The notes under the pieces were generated by a model. The model had not been told where the DNA came from and ran no database searches. It worked only from the letters and a program-made list of their open reading frames with translations. Of a stretch of DNA of 64,000 bases, positions 44,296 to 57,128 are shown one piece after another (position 1 is the first letter of the stretch; each line of letters starts with the position of its first letter). The DNA comes from Palaemon carinicauda (taxonomy: Eukaryota > Arthropoda > Malacostraca > Decapoda > Palaemonidae). The stretch spans positions 73,863,683-73,927,682 of the forward strand of contig NC_090729.1 of the NCBI RefSeq assembly GCF_036898095.1. The letters run 5' to 3'. A program made the translations under genes and the position numbers.

Positions 44296-44910
44296 TGGAA
44301 CCTCTACATACGATTGTCTTAACATACAAATTTTCCAACATACAAAGTAAAATTCGACCAAATTTCTGTCTCGACACCCGAAGTAATGCTCCAACATACG
44401 ATGTAGATCTTGTTTACGCCGGTAGATGGCAGCACGTAAGAGGGGCGCCATTGAGCGTCGAGTGCTCTGTTCTCTGTTCTTGTGTGTATCGTGTGGTTGT
44501 CCTCTGTTTGGTCTGTTATTAACAGTGCTTATTTTCTTCCTTTTCTTACATTTCCTTTTTGATTTTACCTGTAATCATGGTGCCTAAGAAGCTAAGTTTC
44601 AGTACAGGTAGTGGTGAGAAAAGGAAGAAGGCAATTCTTTCATTAGAATTGAAGCATGAAATTATAGAAAAACATGAGAGCAGTGTGCATATGAGTGATA
44701 TGGCTAAACAATATGGCCGGAATAGGCCTATGATCTTGATGATCATCAAGCAGAAGGCAGCCATTAAAGCAGAATAAACCATCGAAGGGGATCACCATTA
44801 TTATAAGACATCGTAGCAATACCCTGGAAGAGATAGAACGCCTCTTGTTGATAGGGATAAGGGACAAAGAGATTGTTGGCAACGATCATTTGTGAGAAGG
44901 GCCAGGGTGA
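44293..44910 (+). mobile_element. Tigger (pogo-group) DNA transposon, 5' fragment
   Basis: Starts CAGTGGAACCTCTACATACG after TA, with repeated ACATAC-type subterminal motifs, then the beginning of a transposase gene. No matching right terminus was found, so it is a truncated copy. Confidence 0.7.
44577..44900 (+). pseudogene. Tigger-type transposase N-terminus (CENP-B-like DNA-binding domain)
   Basis: MVPKKLSFSTGSGEKRKKAI, then LELKHEIIEKHESSVHMSDM and AKQYGRNRPMI give the first helix-turn-helix of pogo/Tigger transposases (CENPB-N type). After a stop and shift at 44777 another frame reads KGITIIIRHRSNTLEEIERL, then LLIGIRDKEIVG, the start of the second DNA-binding half. No DDE core is present. 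Inactive. Confidence 0.75.
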
Positions 44911-45029
44911 TGAACAGAAAGAAAGAAAAAAGTGAAGCATAGAAAACCAAGATAGCATTAACAAGCTCTTTTAAAAGTCTTCTCTCTTTTTGTTTCTCTC
45001 TAAACATAGCATTAACATGTTCTTTCAAT

Positions 45030-45032
<3 letters not shown>

Positions 45033-45095
<63 letters not shown>
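45033..45095. repeat. (CT)n microsatellite
   Basis: About 31 CT units, following a partial direct repeat of ATAGCATTAACA (44959 and 45007). Confidence 0.95.
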
Positions 45096-45098
<3 letters not shown>

Positions 45099-45121
45099 CT
45101 TCTTCACTGTTATAGCGTTAG

Positions 45122-45139
45122 AAACGTCTATTATTTTTT

Positions 45140-45204
<65 letters not shown>

Positions 45205-45784
45205 AACAAAAATGTGTTTACAGTACATATGGTTTTTAACAGCGTCAACAAGTTGAAAAACAATTAAATGTAACTAAGAAAGTAATAACAGCTAATCTGA
45301 ATTCCTTTATTAACTAAAACAAATATTGATACAAACACACTCGTGTGCGTATGCACAAACACACACACAGGTGCAAGAATTGCTACGCAGTAAGAGACAG
45401 ACGGTAGGGGAGGAGGTAGATATGGTGACAGCGATAACGTACCGTAACTTGTCACTGAAAGTGATGAAAATTAAAAATCAAAAGAAAAAAATGTAAAAAT
45501 TATGAAATATAAAAATAAAAAAAAAATAAGCTAAGTTAGATTAAAGTTTCCGTAGTGTTAAGTTACGGTACATTATCGCAGTCACCATCTCTACCTCCTC
45601 GCCTATCGTGTCTCCTCCTGTGTGTGTGTGTTTACGCATATGCACACGAGTGTGTTTGTATCAATATTTGTTTTAGTTAATAAAGGAATTCAGATTCGCT
45701 GATATTGATTTTTTTAGTTACATTTAATTGTCTTTCAACTCGTTGATGCTGTTAAAAATCATATGTACACAACACATTTTTGTT

Positions 45785-45865
<81 letters not shown>

Positions 45866-45888
45866 AGAAAATATTAATAGACGTCTCT
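45122..45888. repeat. large imperfect palindrome (hairpin-forming), ~345-bp arms
   Basis: The left arm (45122-45466) and right arm (45545-45888) are inverted copies. The pairs are AACGTCTATTATT / AATAGACGTCT, (GA)n / (CT)n, AACAAAAATGTGTTTACAGT / ACACAACACATTTTTGTTTA, CAACAAGTTGAAA / TTTCAACTCGTTG, ACACTCGTGTGCGTATGCAC / CATATGCACACGAGTGTG, and GAGGAGGTAGATATGGTGAC / GTCACCATCTCTACCTCCTC. The central spacer of about 80 bp is A-rich. No transposase frame, and a target duplication was not identified because both sides are microsatellite-like. Confidence 0.85.
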
Positions 45889-45903
45889 AACACTAACACT
45901 AAC

Positions 45904-46608
<705 letters not shown>

Positions 46609-46990
46609 CGGATTTTGAGCGAAGCGAAAAATCTATTTTTGGGTGAGATAGCCATGTCGTCCTGATGGAAGGTTCCTTTCAGTAGCTTCCTAGGGTATAT
46701 TTGACTACAGTGATGTTCCCAGAGAATTAAACTTAAGGTCTCCAGAATTATAACTTCTGGCATAAATATCCTTAAAGTTTCCTTTTAGGATATCGCATAA
46801 TATCTGGGGACGTATCATTGACACGCCACATGGCAATCTGCACTCCGCATAGCATTTACGCTTCCAGGGGGGAAAGAGGCAAAATAAAAGAGGAGCCATT
46901 ATAAAATTCTCCTCCTCCATTTCTGTTTGAGTACTCAGATGGCGCCGTAATCGTCGGCCATCTTTATTTCTTGTAGTGTTAAGCCAGTTG
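46609..46990. repeat. left (3') ITR of A2
   Basis: CGGATTTTGAGCGAAGCGAA, then AAATCTATTTTTGGGTGAGA and CCATGTCGTCCTGATGGAAG, to TTGACACGCCACATGGCAAT. It is inverted in A1 at 6190-6375. It is followed by A2-specific sequence up to the RTE insertion. Confidence 0.8.
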
Positions 46991-47009
46991 ACGTCTAGCA
47001 GGCTTATAT

Positions 47010-49604
47010 ATAGGAGTGGCAAATGGAAGAGTAGTAGAAAGGGCATTAATGGATTATCTGTTGATAACTAAAAGAATGTTTGGAAGATTAAAAGACGTGC
47101 ACGTGTTTAGGGGTATGTCTGATAATTTTTTGGTGGAAGGAAAATTAGTTGTACCAAAAGAGTGGGGGAATAGAGTAGGTGGATGTAAAAAGGAGCTAGT
47201 GAGGGTTGAAGAGCTAATAAAATTGGCGGTAAAAAGTAAATATCAGGAGAGGTTGAAAATGGCATATGACGAAGTGAGAGTAAGAGAAACTGGTAATTTA
47301 GAGGAGGAGTGGAAGTTAGTAAAAGAAAATTTTGTTGGGATTGCAAGTGATGTGTGTGGCAAGAAGGTTGTTGGAGGCAGCATGAGGAAGGGCAGTGAAT
47401 GGTGGAATGAAGGAGTGAAGGTAAAAGTGGAAGAGAAAAAGAGGGCTTTTGAAGAATGGCTGCAGAGTAATAGCATAGAGAAGTATGAAAAATATAGAGA
47501 AAATGTGGAAGTAAAGCGCAAGATACATGAGGCAAAGAGGCCAGCTGACCTGAAGTGGGTTCAGGGATTGGGTCAGTCATATGAAGAGAATAAGAAGAAG
47601 TTTTGGAAAGAAGTGAAGAGAGTAAGGAAGGCTGACTCAAGAATTGAAGAGACAGTGAAAGATGGAAATGGATGGTTGTTAAAAGGAGAGGAGGCAAGGA
47701 AAAGGTGGGCAGAATATTTTGAAAGTTTACTGAATGTAGAGGATAATAGTGAGGCAGATATAATTGCTGTTGCAGGTGTTGAGGTTCCGGTGATGGGAGA
47801 TGAGAATGAGAGAAAGATTACAATAGAGGAAGTGAGGAGAGCACTAGATGAAACGAGAGTAGGAAAATCATCTGGTATGGATGGTGTGAGAGCCGAGATG
47901 TTGAAGGAAGGGGGTGTGACTGTACTTGAATGGTTGGTTAGATTGTTTAATATGTGTTTTGTGTTGTCAATGGTACCAGTAGTTTGGGTTTGTGCATGTA
48001 TTGTACCACTATATAAGGGTAAGGGAGATGTGCATGAGTGTTATAATTCAAGAGGTATTAGTTTGTTGAGTGTAGTTGGAAAAGTGTATGGTAGAGTAAT
48101 GATTAATAGGATTAAGGATAAAACAGAGAATGCAATCTTAGAAGTACAGGGTGGTTTTAGAAGAGGTAGGGGTTGTATGAATCAGATTTTTACAGTTAGC
48201 CAGATATGCGAGAAATATTTAGCAAAAGGTAAGGAGGTGTATGTTGCGTTTATGGATTTGGAGAAAGCGTATGATAGAGTTGATAGGGAAGCAATGTGGA
48301 ATGTGATGAGGTTATATGGAGTTGGTGGAAGGTTGTTGCAAGCAGTTTAAAGTTTCTACAAAGGTAGTAAAGCATGTGTTAGAATAGGAAATGAAGTGAG
48401 TGATTGGTTTCCGATGAGAGTGGAGCTGAGACAGGGATGTGTGATGTCGCCGTGGTTGTTTAACTTGTATGTTGATGTAGTGGTGAGAGAGGTGAATGCT
48501 CGAATGCTTGGACGAGGATTAAAACTGGTAGATGAGAATGACCATGAATGGGAAGTAAATCAGTTATTGTTTGCGGATGATACTGTACTGGTTGCAGACA
48601 CAGAAGAGAAGCTTGACCGACTAGTGACAGAATTTGGAAGGGTGTGTGAGAGAAGGAAGTTGAGAGTTAATGTGGGTAAGAGTAAGGTTTTGAGATATAC
48701 GAGAAGGAAAGGTGGTGCAAGGTTGAATGTCATGTTGAATGGAGAGTTACTTGAGGAGGTGGATCAGTTTAAGTACTTGGGGTCTGTTGTTGCAGAAAAA
48801 TGGTGGAGTGGAAGCAGATGTACGTCAGAGAGTGAATGAAGTTTGCAAAGTGTTGGGGGCAGTTAAGGGAGTAGTAAAAAATAGAGGGTTGGGCATGAAT
48901 GTAAATAGAGTTCTCTATGAGAAAGTGATTGTACCAACTGTGATGTAAGGATCGGAGTTGTGGGGAATGAAAGTGATGGAGAGACAGAAACTGAATGTGT
49001 TTGAGATGAAGTGTCTAAGGAGTATGGCTGGTGTATCTCGAGTAGATAGGGTTAGGAACAAAATGGTGAGGGTGAGAACGGGTGTAAGAAATGAGTTAGC
49101 AGCTAGAGTGGATATGAATGTGTTGAGGTGGTTTGGCCATGTTGAGAGAATGGAAAATGGCTGTCTGCTAAAGAAGGTGATGAATGCAAGAGTTGATAAG
49201 CGAAGTACAAGAGGAAGGCCAAGGTTTGGGTGGATGGATGGAGTGAAGAAAGCTCTGGGTGATAGGAGGATAGATGTGAGAGAGACAAGAGAGCGTGCTA
49301 GAAATGGGAATGAATGGCGAGCAATTGTGACGCAGTTCCGGTAGGCCCTGCTTCTTCCTCCAGTGCCTTAGATGACCGCGGAGGTAGCAGCAGTAGGGGA
49401 TTCAGCATTATGAAGCTTCATCTGTGGTGGATAATGGGGGAGGGTGGGCTGTGGCACCCTAGCAGTACCAGCTGAACTCGGTTGAGTCCCTTGTCAGGCT
49501 GGGAGGAACGTAGAGAGTAGAGGTCCCCTTTTTGTTTTGTTTCATTTGTTGATGTCGGCTACCCCCCAAAATTGGGGGAAGTGCCTTGGTATATGTATGT
49601 ATGT
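47010..49604 (+). mobile_element. RTE-like non-LTR retrotransposon, 5'-truncated
   Basis: Plus strand. It lacks the endonuclease domain, keeps the RT and C-terminal region, and ends with GCCTTGGTATATGTATGTAT, a short TATG microsatellite of the kind that ends RTE-type elements. TGTTAAGCCAGT (46977-46988) and TGTTAAGCCGGT (49603-49614) lie on either side and may be an imperfect target duplication. It is inserted in the terminal region of A2. Confidence 0.8.
47016..49344 (+). pseudogene. RTE-like reverse transcriptase
   Basis: Frame 47016-48350 carries the RT N-terminal region (KSSGMDGVRAEMLKEGG, IVPLYKGKG, NSRGISLLSVVGKVYGRVM, GFRRGRGCMNQIF) and motif A (VAFMDLEKAYDRVDR). After a stop at 48348, frame 48396-48839 has motif B (RVELRQGCVMSPWLFNLY) and the catalytic FADDTVLVADTEEKL. 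After a further shift come the thumb and the C-terminal part (LRWFGHVERMENGCLLKKV, RSTRGRPRFGWMDGV). At least two disruptions plus a stop near 48948. In life it would copy RNA at a nicked target. Confidence 0.9.
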
Positions 49605-49681
49605 TAAGCCGGTACTTCTAGATACAGTAATATCGGGAGGGATCCTGCCTAGGCCTTTCATAGAAAGGAGGGCGGGTCCAT

Positions 49682-49775
49682 CAGGACGACATGGCTACCT
49701 CACTCAAATATAGATTTTTTGCTTCGCTCAAAATCTGTTTTTTGGGCTCAGGCCATGACATCCTGATGGAAGTTT
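49682..49775. repeat. ICR of A2
   Basis: GGACGACATGGCTACCTCAC, then TTGCTTCGCTCAAAATCTG, complements the A2 left end. TTTTTTGGGCTCAGGCCATG, then ACATCCTGATGGAAG, complements the A-type right end seen in A1. Confidence 0.8.
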
Positions 49776-50618
49776 ACCAGAGCATTAATGTATCCGTGGA
49801 TTTCCCAGTTGTGCCTTTAGACTTCCAGACAATTTTTCCTTGGTCCTTTAGACCTAAGAGACCTATGACATTACCGTTATATGTCATTTCTACTTATCAT
49901 ATACTATGTTAGTGGTTCCTGCCCCCTACAGGGAAGAGTCGATCTAGACTCGGGAAAAAGTCTCGAAGTTGCATATTTCATGTAACCCACCTAGCCTTCA
50001 AAAGAGACATGCAGGTCTCACTGTATGTCTTTAGCCAAAGTTCGTATCTTGTATTGAAATAAGTTACTTCTAGCTAGAAAGGTTTGTATGAGTGTAGGAA
50101 CAAAGTTACTATCTTTGCTCAATAATTTTATGCAGAATAAAAGGGTTGAAATGAATGCTCTCACATAATCTTTATTAAAAATGTTTAGGGTGAAATAAGA
50201 CGCACAAAACAATTAATCATTTATTGTCAAGCAATAATCATTTATTGTCAAGCAATAAATAAAGTTCAGCATACATTTATAAAATCGTAAAAAATGCAAG
50301 TGCAAATCAAATTCAATAACATAGACAAGACAAAATAAATCAGAAATGCTTGTTTTACCTGAAAAAATAAAACTTTGCCACATCATATGAAAATTTTTTT
50401 TAAATTTAACACATGGCACCAATGTTCAGTCTATGTTAAATCACCTTAGTATACTGGAACAGTCCATAATGTCACCATGATGACATTTCACGTACCATTT
50501 TGCACTATAAAGTGCCAACATGTACACCCTTAAGAATTACAGTCCTATATAATTCACTGTTCCTTGTAGCACTAAGCGACAGGTTTTATCACACTACCTG
50601 CCGCTACCACAAAACGCT
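49776..50618 (-). other. A2 sequence between ICR and recombinase, no gene seen
   Basis: AT-rich. It contains a 19-bp direct repeat (AATCATTTATTGTCAAGCA) at 50215 and 50234. No ORF with recognisable content. Confidence 0.6.
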
Positions 50619-51431
50619 TTACTTCTGCACTTGCTTTGCATAGTGTGTAAAGAACACTGGATGACTTCCATCCAGTAAACAAGCGAAGACTCTCAAGTCC
50701 ATAAGTTGGAAGAAGTTTAACGAAGAAGCAATCTTCCTAGGATCATGACCTCCGAGTGTACTGTCAGGATCCGCTCTGCGAATAAAGTAGGAGATCTTTG
50801 CCCTTAGTTGTTTCAGGGATAAGTTTGAGCCCCATGTTTCTCCTTTAAAAAGCTGTCCTCCCCTGAAGTCTGAAGTTCTGCGAAGATAGACCTTTAGACT
50901 CTCCACTGGACACAGCGAGACATCTTTCTTCAGAGGGCAGATTCTCCAGGGACCCCACCTCTTAGTGGGTAGCTCATTTTTGGCGAGAAACGTTGGGTTG
51001 GTAAAGAGATTTACACCTGTTTCAACAAACTGGATATGGCCTTCTTCCCTAGACAAGGCCACTATCTCACTAACTCTAGCCCCTGAGGCTAGAGCAAACA
51101 AGAAAATAACTTTCTGAGTCAAATCTTTCAAAGAGCAAGCCTTGTTGTCCAAACTTGAGGCAAAATGTAGCACCTTATCCAAAGACCACGAGATGACCTT
51201 GGAGGTGCTGCAGGTCTAAGTCTGACCCAGGACTTAGGGATTTTGTTAAAAAATTTCATTAGACAAGTCTATCTGGAAAGCATAAAGCAAAGGTCTTGTC
51301 AAGGCAGATTTACACGTAGTTATCGTGTTGGCTGCTAAACCTTTTTCATGAAGGTGAATAAAGAAAAACAGAAATACATCGAGATTTCCTTTGGATTCCT
51401 TGCCTTGACAAAGGCCACCCATTTCTTCCAA
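50619..51431 (-). pseudogene. tyrosine recombinase of A2
   Basis: 50619-51182 is an open catalytic part: FALASGARVSEIVALSREEG (Arg I), CPVESLKVYLRRTSDFRGG, HDPR as the HxxR box in LGGHDPRKIASSLNF, and HPVFFTHYAKQVQK with the Tyr. The N-terminal domain piece is 51246-51431 (FFIHLHEKGLAANTITTCKS). A break near 51200 separates them. The family is clearly apart from C/D (GARVSE versus AKRVSE). Confidence 0.85.
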
Positions 51432-52350
51432 GATGACTCGTATTGCGTTTTGGTAGATTTTGACTCAAATTCCTCCAAGAAGTCAATACTTCCTTCGAGA
51501 TCCCGGACCTTTTCTTTACTGCTAGGGAGAGAAAATCATGAAATGAGGATCTCGGGTTTTCTGTAATGAAGCGAAGACAGTCGACTTCTGAACTTGTTGA
51601 GACAGAACTGGGTCCGGCAGAGGGACCAGCCTCGGCTGTAATTCCAAAATCAAGGGGAACCAGTTGCTCCGGGGCCACTTGGGAACCACTAGGGCTGCTG
51701 TTCCCTGAAAAGATCTCAGCTTGTTGAGGACCTTCATCAGCAGGTTGGGTGGAGGGAACAGGTAAATCCTGGTCCATTTGTTCCAGGGACATTGCGTCCA
51801 CTGCTTCCACTAGAGGGTCCTCGTACGGGGCCACGTATCGAGGAAGTTTCTTGTTGTCGCTCGTTGCGAAGAGGTTGATCTGCAGTTCTGGGACTTGATG
51901 CAAGATGAAAGAGAATGATTTTGTGTCTAGGGACCATTCTGACTCTATCGGAGCTATCCTGGATAGAGCGTCTGCTGTCACATTGCGGAACCCCTAAGGT
52001 GAACTGCTGACAAGTGCCATATCTACTTTGTCGCTAGTCGGAAGATGGCCAGCATCACTTGGTTGAGTTGAGGCGATCTTGAGCCTTGACGATTCAGACA
52101 TCTCATTACCACCTCGCCTTCCAGAATCAGTCTCATGTGGACTGGAGGACGAGGGGATAGTTTCTTCAATGTGAGGAAGACTGCTATGGCCTCCAAAATG
52201 TTGATATGAAAGGTCCTGAACAGAGGGAACCAAGTTCCTTGAGCTCTGCGTTGATGGGAGTGACCCACCATCCTTCCAATGATGCATCCATGTGAATGAC
52301 GACTGAGGGTGGAGGCGGTTGTAGAGATATTGACCTCTTGAGCTTTCCGG
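51346..52350 (-). pseudogene. RNase H and linker of A2
   Basis: RNase H is spread over frames: HMDASLEGWW (52184-52513 frame), then HINILEAIAVFLTLKKL and CLNRQGSRSPQLNQVMLAIF (52023-52955 frame). The linker frame (51346-51981) begins MTADALSRIAPIESEWSLD, the RNase H exit motif, then INLFATSDNKKLPRYVAPYE. A shift lies near 51980. Confidence 0.8.
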
Positions 52351-52588
52351 CCTCCGACCATGGCTTGAGAAGTGATCGTAGTCGAATCGGTAGTGGTCGT
52401 CTTAGATCTCTTCGAGCGTTTGATGCATATCTTCTCCAGACTCCTGATGCATCTTTTAGCTGTGCTCTTAGCACTAGGTCTGTCACTGATGCAAACTGGA
52501 GGGAGCCCAGCACTATCTCTTAATGGCGTCTTGAAATCCAGCCGGATTTTAAGTCTTCTGACCGATCCCGATATCTCTCTCCTCTTCT

Positions 52589-53309
52589 TTAATGGAATGG
52601 AGAGAAGATGAGACTGTAGGTCCCAATGTATGCCAAGCCATTGGAACTTCTGAGCTGGAGATAGTCGAGACTTTTGGTGTTGATCTTGAATCCTAAGTGT
52701 TCCAGGAAATGGATCACTTTTTTGGATCCTTGCAAGCATTCCGCTTCCGATGCTGCCCACACCAGCCAATCGTCCAGGTAGGATACCACCTGGACACCCT
52801 GTAGGTATAGTTGTTGAACGACTGCTTCTCCAAACTTTGTGGAGATCCTTCGGGCTATGTTTAGTCCGAAGGGCATGGCTCTGAAAGTGTACTTTCTTTT
52901 TTGTAGAATGAATCCTAGGTAAGATGAGAGTTGGCGATTCATCGGAATATGCCAATAGGCATCTGCCATGTCTATGGAGACTGTGTATGCCATTTTGGGC
53001 AACAGGGCCCTTATGTGTTAAAGGGTTAGCTTCTTAAACTTGTTGTTCTCGATAAACTTGTTGGGAGGCGACAAATCCAGAATGACTCTGAGTTTGTCTG
53101 AGTCCTTCTTGGGAACAAAAAACAGCCTTCCCTGAAATTTGATGGACTTTGCCCTCTTTATCACCCATTTGCTCAAGAGCTCTCGGGTATATTCTTCTAG
53201 AATGGGGTTGGAGTGTTGGAAGAACTAAGGAAATGTCGGTGGAGCTGTCTTCCAGCTCCAACCTAGTCCATTCTTGATTATGCTGAGGGCCCAGGGATCG
53301 AAGGTCCAA
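52589..53309 (-). pseudogene. reverse transcriptase of A2
   Basis: Frame 52589-53002 has SIDMADAYWHIPMNRQLSSY, MPFGLNIARRISTKF, YLDDWLVWAA and FLEHLGFKINTKS. Upstream the fingers are readable in the same frame after a stop near 53019 (GRLFFVPKKDSDKL region). About 75% identical to A1 by eye. Confidence 0.85.
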
Positions 53310-53351
53310 CGATCCCGGAAGAGTCGGAGTCTTCCTCCTACCGGAAGCATC

Positions 53352-55213
53352 TCATTGCCTCTGGTTTCCGGAGGGCTTGCCTCCTCGAGCGCTTGCTCCC
53401 CTACCCCCTCTTCCTCTCAAGGGGCGTGTAGAGGAATCCCGACCTGAGCGCCTACCTTTAGGGCGAAAGGTAGTGGTCTGCCTCTCATAGGCAGGAGTAA
53501 AGGCTGGTGACTGAGTCACCACCTGCTGGGGTACCAATTGGTAGGTGGGTTGGGGCTGTGCCACCATCTGTGGCGCCGCGGTCACGGGAAGTTGTTATCT
53601 AGCAGGGCGAGTTGGCATTCTTGGCCTCTTTGTCTTCCTCTTCGGTTGGGGACCCTCATCCAGAGAAGACTTCCTTTTAGCCGACATACCCCACTTCTGG
53701 AGAAGATTTCTATTCTCCGTGGCAGCCTTGTCGACTATTTCCTTGACTAGATCATTTGGAAACAGATATTTCCCCCAGATATTGGAAGATATCAACTTCC
53801 TGGGCTCATGTTTAACCGCAGCCGAAGCAAACACAATCTTTACAAGCCCTTCTTGCCCTAACGAAGCTGTAGAAATCTTTCGTTAGGGTTGCCAAATGTG
53901 CCTTGGCCATGACCATGAACATGTCTGGGGTTTTTTGCTCACTGGCCATTACCTCCATGGACACCTGGAGGGACAGAAAGGCAGCAAGCCTCTCCTTTGT
54001 ATCTTGTTCCCTGCGTAAGAGAAACTCAGACAACTTAGGGAGGTTTTCGTTGAATTGACGTCCAGCGATATCAGCCTCCAACTTCCCGACTGAGAAGGTA
54101 AGTTGAATATCCTTCCAGTCTTTGTCATCCGATGGCAAGGCTAGGGAAAGGGGCCTACACTCTTCTAATGTAGGGCAAGGTATCCCTGCTTCTACTGCCT
54201 TAACCACCACCTTGAATGATTTTTCTGCAAAGGGGAAAACCATAGTTGTAGGAGCAAGAAAAGAGGGATGCTTCTTGCTCAGGGCCGGCACCTTGGAATT
54301 GGTGAAGCCCTTGTCCTTCAGGCTGCTGGCTTGCAAAGCCTAAGCTTTCGAATGGTCAAGTACTATGAACTCCTTAGGCTCTGTCTCCTCCTTGGAAACC
54401 GGTTCCGTCCTGAGACGAACAAAGCAGTCAGGATAGGACTCAAAGCTGGGCCAGAACTCAATGTCCTCAATGGGGACAGGTCCCAGCTTCTCTGAAATGA
54501 AGATCTTACCATTAGTTATGGGCATGTACTCGGCATGCCTTCATGGGTTAACCTCGGAACACGAGGGAAGATCCTTAACATTGAGTCTCAATTGAGACCC
54601 ATGGGACGCTGTAATCCGAAGAATCTCCTTCCTGAATTCCGGTTCCCTTTGTTCGCTCTTCTTCTCATACATTTCCACCATCGCTTTGATGATAGCCGGA
54701 GTATCGTCCGACTTCGCAGGTTGAGGAGCGGAGGACGTAGAGGGTACAGGTTCTAGGGCAGGAACCGACGAAACAGACACTGTTTAAACTTCCTCCTGTT
54801 CCATCTCAGGAGCCACCATTAACTCCTCTCCTCGACCTTCCGCCAGAAGGTCCTTTCGGTGTCCTCTGACATCCTCTCATCATCTACAGTAGATGGATGT
54901 CCTTCATCGCATCCGAGACATCCGTGTCAACGGATATCTGGACACTAGGGATCTCAGGGTGAGGCTGAGGAATAACAGCATCCGCAGATACTTTGGGAAA
55001 TAGAAGGGCTCTCATACGTTCACTAGGGAGGTAAGGCCCCATGGAATTCTTTTGAAAACCACGAACCCATTTGCGTATCTTATCCCGAGCAACATCCCTT
55101 GATTCTGCTGTCTTGGTGATGGAACAGCGGGAGTGTGTCCTACACCCCAGATGGCCATAGAAGTTACTGCGGCGAACACTGCAGAAAAAGCTATCGCACT
55201 TGATATAGTCCTC
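53352..55213 (-). pseudogene. gag of A2
   Basis: Same protein as A1 gag, broken by a stop at 53592, a shift near 53830, stops at 54340 and 54783, and others. The C-terminus is Arg/Gly-rich (STRPLRGRGGRGASARGGKP). In the N-terminal direction the frame runs past the MRALLFPKVSADAVIPQP segment into EDYIKCDSFFCSVRRSNF without a SINE, which shows the original gag N-terminal layout. The coding part starts at 55213, right after an acceptor-like CTCTTTACAG. Confidence 0.75.
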
Positions 55214-57128
55214 CTGTAAAGAGAGGAAAATAAAATGAGTATATTGTAGTCTATCTCACAAGACAAATTAATATTATAATAAGTATTATAATAACAATTT
55301 CCATTTTATTTTATTGCATATAGCTTAGGATAGGTAAGCTGGAAATGAAATAGGAAAGACATACATGTGGTTCCCGTGCAGCCAATTGCTGTGACCTCCC
55401 TCAATATTAATTCTAGGGTATCCTCTACAAGAAATCCAATGGAAGATTCTAGTCTATAAGGATAGAGTAGTGTAAACAATACCTACTTCCAAAAGAGTTA
55501 ATAATGAGGGTCAAAGTAACTGATCAACAATCAGTGTAAAGAAAAAGGAATTTCCTTCCCAATTCTAAAAGGTCTCAACAATAACTGCGCCTGGACACAG
55601 AGTATGTTGGAAAATTTTTACTACTGTATAATCATATAGCATAGTTTTTTGTCTGCAGTATGCTCTATACTACAGATGTGCTGGCTACTGTATATACATA
55701 TACAATAGTTGCTGACGGCATGCTGCCGGCAAGGCTAGTACCTAGACTTAATTCAACTGGCACAAAATTGATCATACATATAGCCGGAAGCTCGCCAGCA
55801 GCCCACCGGCAAGCCCACTGGACTGCCGGCGGCTCGCCGGACGCCGGCAGGTCACAGACTGTCGGGACACTATCCCAGCCATCATTCAATGTGACTGGGT
55901 AGTGGCCAGAGTACCAGCCGGCAGTCAGATGTGACAGTGAATTAATGGTTGTCGGACCACAAGCCTATTATTATTATTATTATTATTTGCTAAGCTACAA
56001 CCCTAGCTGGAAAAGCAAAATGCTATAAGCCCAGGGGCCCCAACAGGGAAAATAGCCCAGTAAGGAAAGGAAAGAAGGAAAAATAAAATATTTTAAGAAG
56101 AGTAACATTAAAATAAATATTTCCTATATAAACTATGAAAACTTTAACAAAACAAGAGGAAGAGAAATTAAATGGAATAGTGTGCCTGATTGTACCCTCA
56201 AGCAAGAGAACTCTAACCCAAGACAGTGGAAGACCATGGTACAGAGGCTATGGCACTACCCAAGACTAGAGAGCAATGGTTTGATTTTGGAGTGTCTTGC
56301 CGGCAAGGTTAGTGGCCGGCAGTCGCCAGATAGGTTAGTAGCTGGCGGAACTAGCAAATAGAGAGAGAGAAAGCAAGGAGTGAAGGGTGATGTAAGGGTG
56401 GCGGCACTAGCCACTATATCACTTCCTTCCTCCTGAATGAGGGTTCTAATAGAAGGGGCGAATAACATGATCAAGCTTCCACCCATCCGCCCCTATGCCG
56501 GCATCAGTCAGTCAAAGGAAGCAGATGGCAGTCCAAGAGAAGACTTGAGAGCACTCTAAAGCAAATGGGTCTCCTCCCGGTAGCTAGACCTGCCGAAACA
56601 GCTATCCCAGAACTTCATGTCCTAAAGGGAAGCTAAATGACTAGGCCATACAGGCAGAAGCCCAAGCCGGCCCTACAACCTGCCGGCAATCAGTAAGATT
56701 GTAGGACAACGGACACAGGGGTGTGATGGCTAGGCCATCACTAAAGGACAGAATGGGAAGGGTAAAGGATCCTGTATAAGGTATGAGAGGAGCCAGCGAC
56801 ATGCCGTCCCTACCACACCCAAAGGAAACTCTGTTTCAGTATCGGCGCCATCCTAGGCGTATGGAGAGTACATTCTCCAACCTAGGGTCTGCCAATACAG
56901 AAAGGGGACCAGCATAATCAAGCCGCCGCCTTAAATTATAAAGAAACAGAGTTCCCATGCATGCCGGCGTCATCCTAGGCAGAAGAATAATCACTATTCT
57001 CCAGCCTAGGGTCTGCAAGCACAGGACTAGTTGCTAAACCACAGGAAGAAGGGGAACACATGACCCCTTCAAGTGCAGTCTAGAGGGGCAAGGCCTCCTA
57101 TGCCAACCAACTAGGTCCAACAGGGGAG
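55214..57128 (-). other. A2 leader region
   Basis: Non-coding. It has a splice-acceptor-like tract at 55214-55235, GCCGGC-rich stretches (55725-55925, 56285-56350, 56660-56695) and the SINE-like repeat at 55967-56300. The block CAGTATCGGCGCCATCCTAG at 56838 is partly repeated at 56962 (GCCGGCGTCATCCTAGGCAG), a local direct repeat of about 125 bp. Confidence 0.55.
55967..56300 (-). repeat. SINE-like interspersed repeat, second copy
   Basis: (ATT)n, then GCTAAGCTACAACCCTAGCT and GCTATAAGCCCAGGGG, to GGTTTGATTTTGGAGTGT, matching 3116-3450. The distal third of the first copy is missing, so it is 5'-truncated. Confidence 0.8.

Larger units (their letters stand above)
46609..57128 (-). mobile_element. 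DIRS copy A2, with RTE insertion and missing 5' end
   Basis: Same family as A1. From the left: ITR (46609-46990), RTE insertion (about 47010-49604), rest of the terminal region, ICR (49682-49775), YR, RNase H, RT, gag, leader. The right side runs to 57128, where a Tigger pair and microsatellites take over. No A-type right ITR was found, so the 5' terminus is lost. Coding regions have several stops. Confidence 0.85.

Noticed and set aside
47107..47697. Minus-strand 196-codon ORF over the LINE
   Set aside because: Antisense shadow of the RTE reverse transcriptase, with Leu/Ser/His bias typical of such shadows.
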